DNA from: Flavivirga sp. 57AJ16
GTDB lineage: Bacteria; Bacteroidota; Bacteroidia; Flavobacteriales; Flavobacteriaceae
Reading direction: 5' to 3'
Length of the DNA stretch: 64,000 nt
Assembly: GCF_028736925.1 (NCBI RefSeq)
Contig: NZ_JAQZAT010000004.1
Location: 62,001-126,000, forward strand
Shown here: piece after piece, positions 18,183 through 26,795 of the stretch
Numbering within the stretch: position 1 is the first letter of the stretch
Layout of the letters: the number at the start of each line of letters is the position of its first letter
Notes under the pieces: model-generated
The model's database searches: none
Seen by the model: only the letters and a program-made list of their open reading frames with translations
Told to the model about the DNA's origin: nothing
Position numbers and translations under genes: made by a program

Positions 18183-19523
18183 ATGGGGTCAAGAAGAAAT
18201 TTCATCAAAAAAACTACGGTTGCTGCCATTGGTATGAGTTTACCTAGTAGTATAAATGCTATGACTGCTAAAAGCTATAACAATATTTTAGGAGCAAACG
18301 ATAGAGTTAATGTTGCCATACAAGGTTTAGGTAGACGATACGGTGCTTATATTCCGGCTATAGTAAATAAGGAAAACAATGTACGCCTTAAATACTTATG
18401 TGATGTTTTAGATAGCCAACTTGATAAAGCGTCACAAAAAGTGAGCGAGAAAATAGACTATAAACTTCGGCAAGAAAAGGATATTAGAAAGATTCTTGAA
18501 GATAAGGATGTCGATGCGGTTTTTATGTCTACACCAGACCACTGGCATACACCAGGGGCCTGTATGGCTATGGAAGCTGGTAAACACGTATATCTTGAAA
18601 AGCCATGCAGTCATAATCCTCATGAAAATGACATTGTAGTGGCTTTTCAAAAGAAATACAATAAGGTGGTTCAAATGGGAAATCAGCAACGGTCATCTCC
18701 TCAAAGTATCGAAATAATCAATGAGATCCATAATGGTATCATCGGTAAAGCTTATAAAGCAATTGCTTTCTATACCAATGGAAGAGGTGAAGTTCCTGTT
18801 CCTGTTAAGGCCGCGCCACCAAAAGGGTTAGATTGGGAATTGTTCCAAGGTCCAGCTCCAAGAAAAGATTATACCCACGATACATGGGACTATAACTGGC
18901 ACTGGTATGGATGGGATTATGGAACCGCCGAAATGGGCAATAACGCAACACATGAATTGGATATAGCACGATGGGCATTAGAGGTAAAATATCCAGAATA
19001 TGTTGATGTAGTTGCTGGTAAGCACCAGTTTATAAATGACGGATGGGAAATGTACGATACTATGGAGGCCACTTATAAATTTACTAATGATAAAGTGATT
19101 CAATGGGATGGCAGTAGTAGAAATGGCTATTCTAAATATGGTCGTGGTCGTGGTACTATTATTTATGGTTCCAAAGGTTCTGTGATGGTAGACCGAGAAG
19201 GCTACGAGCTTTACGATCTTAAAGGAAAATTAATTAAAGAAAGTAAATCTGGCGGAAGCGAAGGAGGTACAGCTTTAGGCGGTGGAGGTGATTTGTCCAC
19301 TTTACACACTGTGAATTTCCTTGATGCCATTAGAGGAAAAGGTGAGTTAACTTCACATATCGAAGTGGGAGCCATTTCCCAAATGTTAACGCATTATGCT
19401 AATATATCCTATAGAATTAATAAAGGTTTTAATGTGGATGGGAATACAGGTAAAATATTCGACAGAGAAGCAATGAAGCTCTGGACTAGGGCTTACGAGC
19501 CAGGTTGGGAACCAAAATTATAA
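18183..19523 (+). CDS. Tat-exported Gfo/Idh/MocA family oxidoreductase
   Basis: 446 residues. The N-terminus has a twin-arginine signal (S-R-R-N-F-I-K, residues 3-9, then a hydrophobic stretch), so the protein should be folded with its nucleotide cofactor in the cytoplasm and exported. The Rossmann part is followed by AVFMSTPDHWHTPGACMAMEAGKHVYLEKPCSHN, with the EKP signature, then the C-terminal alpha/beta domain with GTAEMGNNATHELDIARWAL and RGRGTIIYGSKGSVMVDREGYELYD. It is paired with the DUF1080 gene in front of it, which suggests C3 oxidation of a glycoside followed by cleavage in the periplasm. Confidence 0.92.
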   Translation: MGSRRNFIKKTTVAAIGMSLPSSINAMTAKSYNNILGANDRVNVAIQGLGRRYGAYIPAIVNKENNVRLKYLCDVLDSQLDKASQKVSEKIDYKLRQEKDIRKILEDKDVDAVFMSTPDHWHTPGACMAMEAGKHVYLEKPCSHNPHENDIVVAFQKKYNKVVQMGNQQRSSPQSIEIINEIHNGIIGKAYKAIAFYTNGRGEVPVPVKAAPPKGLDWELFQGPAPRKDYTHDTWDYNWHWYGWDYGTAEMGNNATHELDIARWALEVKYPEYVDVVAGKHQFINDGWEMYDTMEATYKFTNDKVIQWDGSSRNGYSKYGRGRGTIIYGSKGSVMVDREGYELYDLKGKLIKESKSGGSEGGTALGGGGDLSTLHTVNFLDAIRGKGELTSHIEVGAISQMLTHYANISYRINKGFNVDGNTGKIFDREAMKLWTRAYEPGWEPKL

Positions 19524-19636
19524 GGATAAGAAAACAGAATTTACCCTAATAAGTACTTTGACAACCACTGGATAATGGTCTAAAGCCAACCATCTCATCC
19601 ATACCCAATTTAAATACAAAATAAACTTATACTATA

Positions 19637-21952
19637 ATGATAGCTTCTTCCTCTATAAAATCTCATTTCATGACATTTTCCCTATGCTTTTTTTTAATGC
19701 TTACTATAAGTTGCCAACAGCAAAAGCAGGAAACAGTGAAGAAAGACATAAACTATGCAGGTCTTGTATACCCACAACTCGATACAGAAAACTCGAGATG
19801 GTTTTTCTTCTCTTCAGCATGTCGTCCTTTTGGGTTGGTCAACTTAAGTCCAGATACGGAAATTGATGGGGCTTGGGGAAGTGGCTATCGTTACAAAGTA
19901 GATACCATAAAAGGATTCAGTCATATTCATGCATGGCAACTTTCTGGGCTTTCAATGATGCCTGTCGATTTGGGAAAAACCTCTGAAAAAGTAATTTATG
20001 AAGACTATTTCTCGAAGTTTGATCATGGTAGAGAAGAGGTTGCTCCAGGGTATCATAAACTACACCTAGAAAGGTATAACATTGGTGTGGAATTGACCAG
20101 TACAAAAAGGGTCGGATTTCATCAATATCATTTCAATGGAAAAGCCCCTGCAATCCTTATTAATTTAAGTGGTCAATTGGGACCATCAAAAATTACAGAC
20201 GGATCGATAAAGCAAATCGAATCGAAGATTATAGAAGGTGAACTTACCAATGCGCCAACCAGGAGGAGACCAAAACCAACAAAGGTCTTCTTTAGAATAG
20301 AGCTGGACAGGGATGTCAAGGAAGTTTTAAATTCGGAAGACAATGGTAAGTTCTTGCTAAAACTTGATGAAGGGAAAGAAAAAGTAAAGATGAAAGTGGC
20401 CCTTTCTTATACTTCGCTAGAAAATGCAAAATTTAACCTTGATCATGAATTACCTCACTGGGATTTTGACCAAATTGTGGAAGATTCACAAACCGAATGG
20501 AATGGACTATTAGGGAGAATAAAAGTAGAAGGCGGTACGGACGAGGAACAACAGAGGTTTTATACAGATCTTTGGCATGCACTTCAAGGTCGGCGAATTA
20601 TAAATGATGCCAATGGCTATTATCCTGACAACACTGGTGATAGCTTCAAGATTAAACAACTTCCTCTTTCTGAAAATGGAGAGCCGCTTTTTGATCACTA
20701 CAATTCCGATTCATTTTGGGGTGCACAATGGACGATTAACACACTGTGGCAATTGGTTTATCCAGAGATAGCAGAGTCCTTTACAAACTCGCTTCTTCAG
20801 TATTATCAAGATGGCGGACTTGTTCCAAGAGGTCCTGCAGGAGGAAATTACACGTATGTGATGACGGGAGCGAGTAGCACACCGTTTATAATTGGAGCTT
20901 ACCAGAAAGGTATTAGTAGGTTTAATTTAGAGACAACCTATGAAGCGCTTAAGAAAAACCATATGCCAGGAGGCATTATGACCAAAGCTGGATATGAACA
21001 CAAAACTACGTTGGGTGGTGGCTTAAACTACTATATTAAAGAAGGATATGTGCCTTATCCTATACCAGAAGGTCATTTTGGTTATCACCAAAATGGATCG
21101 ACCCTAACTTTGGAGTATGCCTATCAGGATTGGTGTCTTGCACAATTTGCCAAATCGTTAGATAAAATAGAAGATTATGACTATTTTATGGCTCGGTCTA
21201 AAAATTATCAAAATGTGTTTGACCCAAGTTCTGGCTGGATGCGCCCTAAAAACGTTACAGGCGAATGGCTTGAGCCATACGATCCATACAAATATAACGT
21301 GTGGTTTACCGAAGCAAGCGGAGCACAAAACACCTGGTTCGTACCACATGACCTAGAAGGTCTTGCTGAACTTATGGGGGGCAAAGATGAGGCCATCGCC
21401 AAACTTAATCGTCAGTTTGAAGAAGCCAAAAAATTAGGCTTTACCTCTGGTACCTCCCACGCTCAAGAACAACATCCAGAATATTCACGTATTCCTATTA
21501 ACTATGGAAATCAGCCTTCCATACAAACAGCATTTATTTTTCAAAACCTAGGAAGACCAGACCTTACACAATACTGGTCAAAAGAAGTGGTTAACACCAT
21601 ATATAAAGGATTGACTACTAGTCGAGGTTACAATGGTGATGAAGATCAGGGATTAATGGGTTCTCTAGCAGTTTTAATGAAAATAGGATTATTCCAAATG
21701 ACTGGTGGTACAGAAATAAATCCAGTTTATCAGATTACGGGTCCAACTTTTGACCGAGTAGAAATTGAATTGAACAAAGATTATTACAAAGGGCAAAAAA
21801 TCGTTATTGAAACCGAAAACAATAGCAAGGAAAACTGCTATATTAAAACAGCAACCTTCAATGACCAAGCCATAGAAAACTTTAATTTGGGTCATGCACA
21901 ATTAGTAAACGGAGGTATCCTTAAACTAGGTATGTCTCCACAAGTTCCATAA
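19637..21952 (+). CDS. GH92 family alpha-mannosidase-like lipoprotein
   Basis: 771 residues, a normal length for glycoside hydrolase family 92 (calcium-dependent exo-alpha-mannosidases). A lipoprotein signal ends TISC. The N-terminal beta-sandwich has NLSPDTEIDGAWGSGY and KGFSHIHAWQLSG; the (alpha/alpha)6 part has RFYTDLWHALQGRR, FWGAQWTINTLWQLVYPE, WFTEASGAQNTWFVPHD (acid-region Glu) and GDEDQGLMGSLAVLMKIGL, where the usual N-D-D base motif reads D-E-D. These deviations mean linkage specificity may differ from classic alpha-1,2-mannosidases. An internal Met 11 codons in is an alternative start. Placed among uronate-utilisation genes, it suggests a mannose-containing acidic glycan. Confidence 0.88.
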   Translation: MIASSSIKSHFMTFSLCFFLMLTISCQQQKQETVKKDINYAGLVYPQLDTENSRWFFFSSACRPFGLVNLSPDTEIDGAWGSGYRYKVDTIKGFSHIHAWQLSGLSMMPVDLGKTSEKVIYEDYFSKFDHGREEVAPGYHKLHLERYNIGVELTSTKRVGFHQYHFNGKAPAILINLSGQLGPSKITDGSIKQIESKIIEGELTNAPTRRRPKPTKVFFRIELDRDVKEVLNSEDNGKFLLKLDEGKEKVKMKVALSYTSLENAKFNLDHELPHWDFDQIVEDSQTEWNGLLGRIKVEGGTDEEQQRFYTDLWHALQGRRIINDANGYYPDNTGDSFKIKQLPLSENGEPLFDHYNSDSFWGAQWTINTLWQLVYPEIAESFTNSLLQYYQDGGLVPRGPAGGNYTYVMTGASSTPFIIGAYQKGISRFNLETTYEALKKNHMPGGIMTKAGYEHKTTLGGGLNYYIKEGYVPYPIPEGHFGYHQNGSTLTLEYAYQDWCLAQFAKSLDKIEDYDYFMARSKNYQNVFDPSSGWMRPKNVTGEWLEPYDPYKYNVWFTEASGAQNTWFVPHDLEGLAELMGGKDEAIAKLNRQFEEAKKLGFTSGTSHAQEQHPEYSRIPINYGNQPSIQTAFIFQNLGRPDLTQYWSKEVVNTIYKGLTTSRGYNGDEDQGLMGSLAVLMKIGLFQMTGGTEINPVYQITGPTFDRVEIELNKDYYKGQKIVIETENNSKENCYIKTATFNDQAIENFNLGHAQLVNGGILKLGMSPQVP

Positions 21953-22009
21953 ATGCAGTAAATAAAAATTAGATTAAAATTTCAAAAAAATTAATCTTAA
22001 ATTAATCAA

Positions 22010-23167
22010 ATGAAAACTCATAGATTAAAAAAAACATATTACTGCTTAGTAACCATTTTTTTAGTTCTTATTAAGTTTTCTTTTGCCCAAGATGCTTCCA
22101 CGTTTCTATTTGTAGGATCTTATACAGATGGAGAACCTTCTCAAGGCATTCATGTATATTCCTTTGATAAAGATTCTGGGGCACTTAAACTAGTAGAGAC
22201 CAAAAATAATCTTGTTAATGTATCCTTTTTGGCATTGTCCCCTAATGGCAGATATTTGTATGCTTGTACGGAGGCAAGGTTGCAAACACCTGGTTCTGTT
22301 GCTTCTTTTGAAATTGATAGTTTAAGCGGCAAACTCAAATACTTGAATAAACAAACAACCTTTGGTAAGAATCCCGTACATGTTACCGTCGACAATTTTG
22401 GCAAGTATGTGGTAACATCCAATTATACAGATCCTGTGGTTAATTTATACAAATGCGAAGAAGACGGTAGTTTAGTACCAGCGACACAAACTTTTAGATT
22501 CGAGGGAAGTAGCATTGTCATACCAAATCAAAAAGCAGCCCATATGCACTCAAGCTACTTTAGTTCAAATAACAAATATTTATTCTCAATGGATTTGGGG
22601 TCCGATAAAATTCGTGTCTTTACATTTGATGCAGAAAAAGGGCAATTGCATATTGAGGAAGATTTAACTGTGAATACTACAAAAGGAGCAGGTCCAAGAC
22701 ATTTTACCTTTCATCCTAATGACAAATTTGCCTATTGTCTAGAGGAATTGAGTGGCACGGTTACTTCCTACAGCTATGATAATGGCCGATTTACATGGAT
22801 TGATTCTGATCTTTCATATAGTAAAACATCAGAAGGAATCTATGGTGCTGCGGATATTCATGTTTCCCCAGATGGAAAATTTGTATATGCATCTAACCGC
22901 TTAAAAGATGAAAATACTATTGCTATTTTTTGCGTAGATCAAGAAATGGGAAAACTCGCATTAGTTGGACACCAAAAAACCATGGGTGTAAAACCTAGAG
23001 GTTTTGTTATAGACCCTACGGGAAAGTTTCTGTTGGCTGGAAATATGGAATCAGGAACAGTTGTTGTGTTTAAAAGAGATTTAAAAACAGGGCTATTATC
23101 GAACACCAACAATACAATTGAAGTGAACCTCCCAGCAAGTTTAAAAATGAGAACGTACTATCATTAA
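22010..23167 (+). CDS. Lactonase family seven-bladed propeller, secreted
   Basis: 385 residues with a cleavable signal peptide (ending FSFAQ). The body is a repeated propeller of the 6-phosphogluconolactonase/lactonase_7-bladed family (PF10282): FLFVGSYTDGEPSQGIHVY, LALSPNGRYLYACTE, KGAGPRHFTFHPNDKFAYCLEEL, DIHVSPDGKFVYASNRL and KPRGFVIDPTGKFLLAGN are the blade repeats. In this context it may open a lactone made by periplasmic sugar oxidation (for example by the Gfo/Idh enzyme at 18183). This is an inference; catalytic residues cannot be confirmed by eye. Confidence 0.9.
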   Translation: MKTHRLKKTYYCLVTIFLVLIKFSFAQDASTFLFVGSYTDGEPSQGIHVYSFDKDSGALKLVETKNNLVNVSFLALSPNGRYLYACTEARLQTPGSVASFEIDSLSGKLKYLNKQTTFGKNPVHVTVDNFGKYVVTSNYTDPVVNLYKCEEDGSLVPATQTFRFEGSSIVIPNQKAAHMHSSYFSSNNKYLFSMDLGSDKIRVFTFDAEKGQLHIEEDLTVNTTKGAGPRHFTFHPNDKFAYCLEELSGTVTSYSYDNGRFTWIDSDLSYSKTSEGIYGAADIHVSPDGKFVYASNRLKDENTIAIFCVDQEMGKLALVGHQKTMGVKPRGFVIDPTGKFLLAGNMESGTVVVFKRDLKTGLLSNTNNTIEVNLPASLKMRTYYH

Positions 23168-23208
23168 TCATAAATTTTTAATACCAAAGCATATAACTAG
23201 AAGCCATA

Positions 23209-24237
23209 ATGATAAAAAATAAAATATCCACAGGAGTTTTATCCTTCGGTATGTCTGGACAGGTATTCCATCTCCCCTTTTTAAAAAAACATGAGGGATT
23301 TGGTTTACATGCTGTTACTGAACGAACAAAAAAAAATGCACAGCTGCAATATGAGGGTATTAAGAGTTACGATTCTGTTGAAGCATTAATACATGATGAC
23401 GAGCTAGAGCTCATAGTCGTCAATACCCCCAACAACACACATTTTGAGTTTGCAATGCAGGCCCTCCATGCTGGTAAACATGTACTTATAGAAAAACCTT
23501 TCACGGTTACTTCTTTTGAAGCAAAGGCATTATTTAATGAAGCTAAAAATCAAAATCTATATGTTCTTCCCTATCAAAACCGCCGTTACGATAGTGATTT
23601 CCTATCGGTAAAGGAAGTGTTGAATTCTGGAAAGTTAGGTAAACCAATTGAGGTACACTTTAGGTTTGATCGTTATAAAGTTGAACCAAGTCACAAAATC
23701 TTCAAAGAAGATACTAGACCTGGCGGCGGGGTTCTCTATGATCTAGGTTCACATCTCATTGATGGTGCTCTTTCGCTTTTTGGAATTCCACAAAAATGGA
23801 CAAAAACATATGGTAAATTTAGACCAGACACGAAGGTTGATGATTATGCCCAAGTTCATTTAAGTTATGCCGATGGGCTTCAGGTATTCATTACTACAAG
23901 CTTATTGGTAGCAGATCCTGGTCCTGCATTTGTGATCCACGGTACTAGAGGCTCTTATCAAAAAATACGTACAAATGTGCAAGAAAATCAGTTACTTAGT
24001 GGTTTAAATCTAGAAGACCCCCTTTTTGGAGTGGAAGCCTCTAAAGACAAAGGCGTTCTTACTGTTATTAATGAAAACGATGAGAATATCCAAGAAAAAC
24101 TCTCAGCCACGACCTCTTCTTATCTACAGGTACTAGAGGATGTTTACCAAACTATTCGCTATGGCAAGCCCTATCCAGTTACCGAAGCTCAAATTATTCA
24201 ACAATTGGAAATTTTGGAAAAGAAGCGGAGTATTTAA
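23209..24237 (+). CDS. Gfo/Idh/MocA family oxidoreductase, cytoplasmic
   Basis: 342 residues without a signal peptide, unlike the Tat-exported relative at 18183. Rossmann start GVLSFGMSGQVFHLPFL, then VVNTPNNTHFEFAMQALHAGKHVLIEKPFTV with EKP, and the C-terminal domain with FRFDRYKVEPSHKIFKEDTRPGGGVLYDLGSHLIDGA including the conserved His. The family oxidises or reduces sugars and their derivatives with NAD(P). Adjacent to the lactonase gene (41 bp), it probably handles an oxidised sugar once inside the cell, for example re-reducing a keto group (inference). Confidence 0.92.
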   Translation: MIKNKISTGVLSFGMSGQVFHLPFLKKHEGFGLHAVTERTKKNAQLQYEGIKSYDSVEALIHDDELELIVVNTPNNTHFEFAMQALHAGKHVLIEKPFTVTSFEAKALFNEAKNQNLYVLPYQNRRYDSDFLSVKEVLNSGKLGKPIEVHFRFDRYKVEPSHKIFKEDTRPGGGVLYDLGSHLIDGALSLFGIPQKWTKTYGKFRPDTKVDDYAQVHLSYADGLQVFITTSLLVADPGPAFVIHGTRGSYQKIRTNVQENQLLSGLNLEDPLFGVEASKDKGVLTVINENDENIQEKLSATTSSYLQVLEDVYQTIRYGKPYPVTEAQIIQQLEILEKKRSI

Positions 24238-24255
24238 GAAAAAAAGTAATGTTCA

Positions 24256-24780
24256 ATGAAAGTTAATTCAATACTATTTGTAATACTAATTGTAATGTCT
24301 GTTTCAGGCATAGCTCAAGAAAGTGCTTACTATTCTGTGGGATTTGGAAAAACGGATATAACTTATGATCGTGAATCCGTTGGTATGTTCGGATATGGTG
24401 ATTATAGTCATAGAACGACACTACCTAATGTCTTTTCATCTAGGATTTATAGTCGCGCCATGATTTGGGGATTGGAAAACAGCAATGAAAAAGTGATTAT
24501 TGTACATGCTGATTTAGGAGCAATTTCAAACCCTATACATCACTTGGTGACTAAAAAAATTCGAGAAAACTTGTTTCCAGAGTTCAATCCATCGAACTTG
24601 ATTATCTCGGCTACGCATACCCATTGTGCACCTGCGGGATTATACTACTATCCTTCATATTCTGTAACCGCTCCTGGAATCAATCCAGAGCTATTACAGT
24701 TTACCGTAGGCCAAATGTATAAATCCATTAAAATTGCGGTAGACAATCAAGAATTGTGCACCGTGGAAATTAGTAGATGA
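24256..24780 (+). pseudogene. Truncated neutral ceramidase-like protein
   Basis: 174 residues matching only the N-terminal part of the neutral/alkaline ceramidase family: signal peptide, GFGKTDITYDRESVGMFGYGDYSHR, VIIVHADLGAISNPI and the zinc-site segment ISATHTHCAPAGLYYYP. Full members are several hundred residues longer. The reading frame hits TGA at 24778-24780; reading on in the same frame gives 31 more codons to a TAG at 24871, ending in a Lys/Leu-rich stretch that does not look like ceramidase. This suggests an internal deletion or fusion of two gene ends. Position 18 bp after the oxidoreductase indicates it was an operon member. Probably non-functional. Confidence 0.75.
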
Positions 24781-24912
24781 AGGTTAGGTATTGAGAACTT
24801 ATGGGGTATTTTTAAAGGCAAATATGATTTAAAATGGAAAGAAAAACTGAATCTAAAGAGTCTTGACTATTAGCTAGGGGAATAAAAATTATTTAAACAT
24901 GATCGAATCAAT

Positions 24913-25974
24913 ATGAAGCCATACATTAGAATTATATTTTTATCATTTTCAGTAATTTTTGCATGTAAAAGTAAAATTGATAATAACTCAAAAATCCAGG
25001 TTCCTAAGGGCATGATTTGGGTAGAAAGTAAAACCTTTACACAAGGCGCCAAATCTAGCGATAAATATGCCATGGCCAGAGAAAAACCACTGCACCAAGT
25101 GTATGTTGATGGTTTTTATATTGATATTACTGAAGTTACAAACAAACAGTTTAAAGCTTTTGTTGATGAAACCAACTATGTAACAGTTGCTGAAAGACCC
25201 ATTGAATGGGAAGAAATGAAGAAAGACTTACCAGAAGGCACTCCAAAACCACACGATTCCATTTTACAACCAGGAAGTTTAATCTTCAACAAAAGTATTA
25301 ATAAAGTTGCTACTATGGGGGATTATTCGCAATGGTGGACATGGAAAATTGGTGCCAACTGGAAGCATCCCGAAGGACCTGAAAGCACCATTGAGGGCAA
25401 AGACAATTATCCTGTTGTTCACATTGCTTACGAAGATGCCTTGGCCTATTGCAAATGGGCTAACAGAAGATTACCAACCGAAGCCGAATGGGAAGCAGCA
25501 GCTCAAGGTACAGGAACAAATCAAATTTACACATGGGGAAACGACTCTGGAGCTTTAAATCAAAAAGCCAATACATGGCAAGGTGTCTTTCCTATAAAAA
25601 ATGAGCCTAAAGATGGTTTTGCATTTATTGCTCCTGTTAAATCATATGAACCAAATAGTATAGGATTATACGACATGATGGGCAATGTATGGGAAATAAC
25701 AAGCGATTTATTTAATGTAAACTATTACAAAGAATTAGACACCTCAAAAATTTTATCAAACCCTAAAGGTGCAGAAAAAGGGTATAGCCCAGACAATCCT
25801 TACCAACAAGAACATGTTATGAAAGGTGGTTCTTTTTTATGCAATGCCTCGTATTGCGCCAGTTTCAGGATTTCTGCCAAAATGGGCATGGGCCCTGACT
25901 CTAGTTCTGACCATATTGGATTTAGAACTGTGGCCTCTCAAAATATGTTAAAAAAAACAGCAAATAAGCATTAA
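24913..25974 (+). CDS. Formylglycine-generating enzyme-type lipoprotein
   Basis: 353 residues; lipoprotein signal ending IFAC, then an FGE-sulfatase (SUMF1) domain: GMIWVESKTFTQGAKS, YIDITEVTNKQFKAFVDET, WANRRLPTEAEWEAAAQG, DMMGNVWEIT and the C-terminal GGSFLCNASYCASFRISAK. The two cysteines (310 and 315, spaced C-N-A-S-Y-C) match the copper-binding catalytic pair of true formylglycine-generating enzymes, which activate sulfatases by oxidising a Cys in the sulfatase. The GldK relative at 62466 lacks them. No sulfatase gene is seen in the window, so its client must be elsewhere or was lost in the rearrangement upstream. Confidence 0.88.
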   Translation: MKPYIRIIFLSFSVIFACKSKIDNNSKIQVPKGMIWVESKTFTQGAKSSDKYAMAREKPLHQVYVDGFYIDITEVTNKQFKAFVDETNYVTVAERPIEWEEMKKDLPEGTPKPHDSILQPGSLIFNKSINKVATMGDYSQWWTWKIGANWKHPEGPESTIEGKDNYPVVHIAYEDALAYCKWANRRLPTEAEWEAAAQGTGTNQIYTWGNDSGALNQKANTWQGVFPIKNEPKDGFAFIAPVKSYEPNSIGLYDMMGNVWEITSDLFNVNYYKELDTSKILSNPKGAEKGYSPDNPYQQEHVMKGGSFLCNASYCASFRISAKMGMGPDSSSDHIGFRTVASQNMLKKTANKH

Positions 25975-26202
25975 AGCTAAACCCAAATAAAATTGTGCTT
26001 GCTGAATGTTTTCATATTTCATTAGTTTTTATCTAGAATTAACGTGAGTTCGATGCAATCACAACATTATTGAACTCTCGTTAGATTAGGCGTAAAATAT
26101 ATTTTTTATCCCACTAAAACCACCTATAATTCTCTAAAAATAGCTTCTTTTGGGCAATTTAAAATTGCTTCAAAATTCATTTTAACTTTAAAACATTTTG
26201 AT

Positions 26203-26733
26203 TTGTTTAAAAAAATTAAACCTTTTTTAAGACCCATTACTAATCAGCTAATTTTTATTAGAACTATTTTTAATATTGCCATAAGAAATAATTTTATCGA
26301 TAATACAATTTATCCTTTTGCTAATGAAAAAGAAAGAATACGCATTAAAAGTTCTAATCATAAAATAGGATTAACAAAAAAAGAAATTGAAAGAATTGAG
26401 CAATTAAATCTTCCTGAATTATCATCAATTTGGCATACTCGTAATGTTTGGCTTATTGCTTTTTATTTTGCTGGAATTAGAATTTCTGATGTTGTCAGAT
26501 TAAAGTGGTCTGATTTTAAAAACGATAGACTTTACTATATAATGAAAAAAATGAAAAACCTATCAAATCATATTGCTCGTCATAGTTTTGGAAATATTGC
26601 TGGAGATTCCATTCACCCACTAATGCTTCAAAAACTATACAGGCATAGTGATTTAAAAACCGTACTTAATTATCAAGCCAATTTTATTCATAGAGATGGA
26701 GATGAGGCTTTGGATAGTGTTGTTAATTTTTAA
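26203..26733 (+). pseudogene. Tyrosine recombinase (integrase) remnant
   Basis: 176 codons from a TTG. It retains the end of the core-binding domain (NQLIFIRTIFNIAIRNNFID), the start of the catalytic domain with the box I arginine (YFAGIRISDVVRLKWSDF) and the box II region (HIARHSFGN, then LQKLYRHSDLKTVLNYQ with the probable nucleophile Tyr). About 100 residues normally found between KWSDF and the H-x-x-R motif are missing, and the N-terminal domain and an ATG are absent; the frame stays open upstream without clear homology. This is an internally deleted integrase marking an old mobile-element insertion at the border between the glycan cluster and the accessory region. Confidence 0.8.
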
Positions 26734-26795
26734 GTTCAAACTTCTTCTAGAAATAATTTTACTTATATAAATCATATTATGACCAATTGTTTAAT

